Position numbers and translations under genes: made by a program | In this document: positions 6,632-9,469 of the stretch, one piece after another | Layout of the letters: the number at the start of each line of letters is the position of its first letter | How positions within the stretch are numbered: position 1 is the stretch's first letter | Notes under the pieces: model-generated | What the model saw: only the letters and a program-made list of their open reading frames with translations | What the model was told of the DNA's origin: nothing | Database searches by the model: none | Assembly (NCBI GenBank): GCA_025937035.1 | Contig: JAICSG010000100.1 | Coordinates: 1 to 9,469, forward strand | Direction: 5' to 3' | DNA length: 9,469 nt | DNA from: Thermoanaerobaculia bacterium | Lineage (GTDB): Bacteria > Acidobacteriota > Thermoanaerobaculia > Multivoradales > UBA5704

Positions 6632-7812
6632 GAGACCTCGTCCGACCCCCGAAGGCGGCCCTCGCCGCCCTGGCCCTGTCGCTCCTCACGGCCGCGTGCG
6701 CCCGGCATGCCGAGAAGGAGAAGGCGGCCGATCCCTCGGCGCCGCCTTCCGCGCAGACCGCGGCGGCCAATCCCCGGAACCTCACCCTCGACCCGGCCCA
6801 GCGGCAGAAGATCCGCCTGGAGACGGTCGCGCCGTCCTCGTTCCACCGCACCATCGAGACCACCGGCACCGTGGCGTTCGATCAGAACCGGGCCACCCAG
6901 GTGCTGGCGCCCATCTCGGGCCCGGTGTCGCGCATCCTGGCCGAGGTCGGCGCGCGGGTGGGCCGCGGCCAGTCGCTGGCCACCGTGGCCTCGCCCGATT
7001 TCGCGGCCGACGTCAGCGCCCTGCGCAAGGCCGAAGCCACCGCCAAGAACGCCCGCCGGGTGGCCGACCTCGACGAGCAGCTCTGGAAGAACGACGCCAT
7101 CGCCCGGCGCGACCTGGAGCAGGCCCAGACCGACGCCGTGGCCGCCGAGGCGGACCGCGACGCCGCCCTCCAGCAGCTCCGCGATCTGGGGGTGGACGCC
7201 AGGACGATCAGCGACATCCAGGCGAACCGGCCCACCACGGCCATGGCCGGCGCCGCCATCCGCTCGCCCATCGCGGGCACGGTGGTGGAGAAGCTGATCA
7301 CCCCGGGCCAGCTCCTCCAGGCCGGCACCACCCCCTGCTTCACGGTGGCCGACCTCTCGACCGTCTGGGTGATGGCGAACGTCTTCGAGTCCGATCTGCC
7401 GTTCGTCTCGCCCGGGGACACGGCCCGGGTCACCACCGGCGCCCCCGGTCCGGCCATCCAGGGGAAGGTGGACTACATCGCCGCCATCGTCGATCCCAAC
7501 ACCCGGGCTGTGGCCGTGCGCATCGTGGCGCCGAACCCGAACGAGGTCCTGAAACGGGACCTCTACGTGCGGGCCGAGATCGAGTCCCACCGCGAGAGCA
7601 CGGGGCTGCTGGTGCCGGTCTCGGCGGTGCTGCGCGACGACGAGAACCTGCCTTTCGTCTTCATCGCCAATCCTGACGGCAGCTTCGCCCGCCGCCGCGT
7701 CCAGACCGGCACGCGGGTGGGGGACCGCCAGGAGATCACCTCCGGCCTCAGGGCCGGGGAGACCATCGTCGCGGAGGGCGGGCTGTTCCTGCAGTTCGCG
7801 GAAACCCAATGA
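6628..7812 (+). CDS. czcB: RND periplasmic adaptor (membrane fusion) lipoprotein, CzcB/CusB type
   Basis: This 394-aa protein has a lipoprotein-type signal ending in LLTAAC, so Cys24 is probably lipidated. Domain order is that of a membrane fusion protein. The first half of the barrel-sandwich lies at about 72-125 (GTVAFDQN..., APISGPVSRILAEVGARVGRG). An alpha-hairpin of about 126-190 follows (LRKAEATAKNARRVADLDEQL). Next come the second barrel-sandwich half, near 210-235 (IRSPIAGTVVEKLITPGQLL), the beta-barrel (WVMANVFESDLPFVSPGD) and the membrane-proximal domain (VPVSAVLRDDENLPFVF). It links the inner-membrane pump to the outer-membrane duct. It lacks an N-terminal His- or Met-rich metal-binding segment and a C-terminal metal-binding extension, so it gives no clue to the metal. 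Both ends overlap neighbours by ATGA, consistent with coupled translation and fixed stoichiometry. Confidence 0.93.
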   Translation: MRDLVRPPKAALAALALSLLTAACARHAEKEKAADPSAPPSAQTAAANPRNLTLDPAQRQKIRLETVAPSSFHRTIETTGTVAFDQNRATQVLAPISGPVSRILAEVGARVGRGQSLATVASPDFAADVSALRKAEATAKNARRVADLDEQLWKNDAIARRDLEQAQTDAVAAEADRDAALQQLRDLGVDARTISDIQANRPTTAMAGAAIRSPIAGTVVEKLITPGQLLQAGTTPCFTVADLSTVWVMANVFESDLPFVSPGDTARVTTGAPGPAIQGKVDYIAAIVDPNTRAVAVRIVAPNPNEVLKRDLYVRAEIESHRESTGLLVPVSAVLRDDENLPFVFIANPDGSFARRRVQTGTRVGDRQEITSGLRAGETIVAEGGLFLQFAETQ

Positions 7813-9469
7813 GCGAGCCCATCCCCCACACGCCGGCCAACCCCTCGGTGATCCACCGGATCGTCGCGGCGTCGCTCCGCCAGCGCTTCCTGCTCGGCCT
7901 CGCGGCCCTGCTGCTGATCGGCGGCGGCATCTGGTCGTTCAAGCGGCTGCCGGTCGACGCCTACCCCGACCTCTCGCCACCCCAGGTGGAGATCGTCACC
8001 CAATGGGAGGGGCACGCGGCCGAGGAGGTCGAGCGGCTGATCACCGTGCCGATCGAGGTCGAGATGAACGGCCTGCCCGGGCTGACGGTGTCGCGCTCGA
8101 TCTCGCTCTACGGCCTCTCCTCCGTCACCCTCACCTTCAACCGGGGGACGGACCGCTACTTCGCCCGCCAGCAGGTGTTCGAGAGGCTTCCCGACGCCGA
8201 GCTGCCGGACGGGGTGTCGCCGTCGGTCTCGCCGCTCTTCTCCCCCTCGGGGCTGATCTACCGCTACGTGCTGGACAGCCCGGACCGGTCCGCCATGGAG
8301 CTGAAGATTCTGGAGGACTGGGTGATCGAGCGGGCCTACAAATCGGTCCCCGGGGTGGCCGACGACTCCGGCCTGGGCGGCCCGACCATGCAGTACCAGG
8401 TGCTCCTCGATCCGGCGCGGATCGCCGCCGTGGGCCTCTCGGTGCCCGCGGTGATCGGCGCCCTCTCGGCCAACAACGGCAACGCCGGCGGGGGCTTCTA
8501 CTCACAGGGCGGGCAGTTCTATTACGTGCGCGGCCTGGGCCGCATCACCACCCCCGAGGACATCGGCAACGTCGTGCTGGCGGTCCACAACGGCATCCCG
8601 GTGCTGGTCAAGGACGTCGGCGAGGTGACCATCGGCCAGGCGCCGCGTCTGGGCCAGTTCGGCTACCAGGACCGCGACGAGGCTGTCGAGGGGGTCGTGC
8701 TGATGCGCACCGGCGAGCAGGCCCAGGTGGTGCTCGACCGCATCGAGCGCACGACTCAGGAGCTCAACAAGTCGGTGCTGCCGCCCGACGTCAAGATCCA
8801 CCCCTTCTACGACCGCCGCGAGCTGATCGCCCTCACCACCCGCACGGTGGAGGACAACCTGCTGCGCGGCATGCTGCTGGTGGTGGTGATCCTCGTCTTC
8901 TTCCTCTACGACATCCGCTCGGGGCTGATCGTCGCCGCCACCATCCCCCTGTCGCTGCTCTTCGCCTTCATCTGCCTCGACCTCAAGAACGTGCCGGCCA
9001 ATCTGCTGTCGATCGGCGCCATCGACTTCGGCATCCTGGTCGACGGCGCGGTGGTGATGGTGGAGAACATCTTCCGGCAGTTGGCCCTGCGGGAGGGAAA
9101 ACCGTTCAGGATTCACGAGGTGATCCTGGAGGCCGCCGGCGAGGTCGACCGGCCGATCGTCTACGCGGTGGCGGTGATCATGGCCGGGTTCCTCCCCATC
9201 TACGCCCTGTCGGGGCCCGCGGGGGAGCTGTTCAAGCCGATGGCGGACACCACCCTGTTCGCCCTCGCCGGCTCGCTCCTGCTCACCCTGACGCTGCTGC
9301 CCATCCTCTGCGCGATCTTCCTCCGCAAGGGGGTGCGCGAGCGGCGCAACGTCATTTTCGAGGCGATCAAAAACGTTTATATCAAGGGGCTCGACGTCTG
9401 CCTCCGCCACCCCTGGGGGACCACCCTGGTCTCGGCGCTCCTCCTGGCCGGCTCAGTGCTGCTGATCCC
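7809..9469 (+). CDS. czcA: Heavy-metal RND efflux pump, CzcA-like (3' end cut by window)
   Basis: The frame is open from ATG 7809 to the window edge: 553 full codons of a family usually about 1,030-1,070 aa. Visible parts are a cytoplasmic N-terminus, transmembrane helix 1 (about 27-44), the first porter domain (about 45-345, with RLPVDAYPDLSPPQV and SGLGGPTMQYQV) and helices 2-6 (about 347-497); helix 7 starts at the edge. Helix 4 carries DFGILVDGAVVMVEN, placing Asp406, Asp412 and Glu419 exactly where Cupriavidus metallidurans CzcA has proton-relay residues Asp402, Asp408 and Glu415. DFG-x3-DGAVVMVEN is the signature of the HME1 (Zn/Co/Cd) subgroup; copper/silver CusA pumps have a different helix-4 sequence. 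The pump sits in the inner membrane as a trimer and is driven by proton antiport. The substrate is inferred, and the second porter domain with further metal-binding residues is outside the window. Confidence 0.95.
   Translation, partial: MSEPIPHTPANPSVIHRIVAASLRQRFLLGLAALLLIGGGIWSFKRLPVDAYPDLSPPQVEIVTQWEGHAAEEVERLITVPIEVEMNGLPGLTVSRSISLYGLSSVTLTFNRGTDRYFARQQVFERLPDAELPDGVSPSVSPLFSPSGLIYRYVLDSPDRSAMELKILEDWVIERAYKSVPGVADDSGLGGPTMQYQVLLDPARIAAVGLSVPAVIGALSANNGNAGGGFYSQGGQFYYVRGLGRITTPEDIGNVVLAVHNGIPVLVKDVGEVTIGQAPRLGQFGYQDRDEAVEGVVLMRTGEQAQVVLDRIERTTQELNKSVLPPDVKIHPFYDRRELIALTTRTVEDNLLRGMLLVVVILVFFLYDIRSGLIVAATIPLSLLFAFICLDLKNVPANLLSIGAIDFGILVDGAVVMVENIFRQLALREGKPFRIHEVILEAAGEVDRPIVYAVAVIMAGFLPIYALSGPAGELFKPMADTTLFALAGSLLLTLTLLPILCAIFLRKGVRERRNVIFEAIKNVYIKGLDVCLRHPWGTTLVSALLLAGSVLLI

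Noticed and set aside
6460..7809. 449-codon open frame on the minus strand opposite czcB
   Set aside because: It is a codon-bias shadow of czcB, whose plus-strand product has the complete membrane fusion protein domain order.
8502..9410. 302-codon minus-strand open frame rich in His, Asp and Gln
   Set aside because: It is the antisense shadow of the pump gene. The His/Asp-rich composition is the mirror of hydrophobic Val/Leu/Ile codons, not a metal-binding protein.
1..9469. CRISPR array, tRNA or rRNA gene, insertion sequence ends, toxin-antitoxin or new defence cassette
   Set aside because: No regularly spaced repeats, cloverleaf-like segments, transposase motifs or paired toxin-antitoxin genes were seen. 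Nearly all bases are accounted for by the seven genes listed.

Overview
The window comes from a high-GC genome (roughly 70% G+C by eye, strong G/C preference at third codon positions). The organism must have a Gram-negative envelope, because the window encodes a TolC-type outer-membrane factor and a tripartite RND efflux pump. A high-GC member of groups such as Acidobacteriota, Myxococcota or Gemmatimonadota would fit. The sequence alone does not settle the phylum, and no rRNA, tRNA, insertion sequence, CRISPR array or phage gene is visible.

Layout. (1) Positions 1-3531, plus strand: an RNA-repair operon. It holds the C-terminal two thirds of Hen1, a 3'-terminal RNA ribose 2'-O-methyltransferase cut by the window edge, followed by a complete three-domain Pnkp (kinase-phosphatase-ligase). 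The two genes overlap by 3 nt (GTGA). (2) Positions 3535-3999, minus strand: a 154-codon gene of unknown function that ends 3 bp from the pnkp stop. (3) Positions 4000-4107: a short divergent intergenic region that is less GC-rich. (4) Positions 4108-4866, plus strand: a crotonase-fold protein most like mitochondrial-type delta3,delta2-enoyl-CoA isomerase (ECI1). It keeps only one of the two classical catalytic glutamates. (5) Positions 4880-9469, plus strand: a probable extended -10 promoter, then a small secreted Cys/His protein with a CPxC motif, then a czcC-czcB-czcA type heavy-metal RND efflux operon. Its genes overlap by 4 nt (ATGA), and the pump gene runs off the right edge.

How they work together. 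Hen1 and Pnkp are known partners: Pnkp heals and seals cleaved RNA, and Hen1 2'-O-methylates the 3' end so that the repaired site resists a second cut. The CzcC/B/A proteins form a channel across inner membrane, periplasm and outer membrane. The membrane-helix-4 signature of the pump (DFG...DGAVVMVEN) points to divalent cations of the Zn/Co/Cd class rather than Cu/Ag. The small CPxC protein is placed to be a periplasmic accessory of this pump. No metal regulator is visible. I see no evidence for a wholly new multi-gene system. The least explained items are the 154-codon convergent gene and the CPxC leader protein with its promoter and hairpin arrangement.
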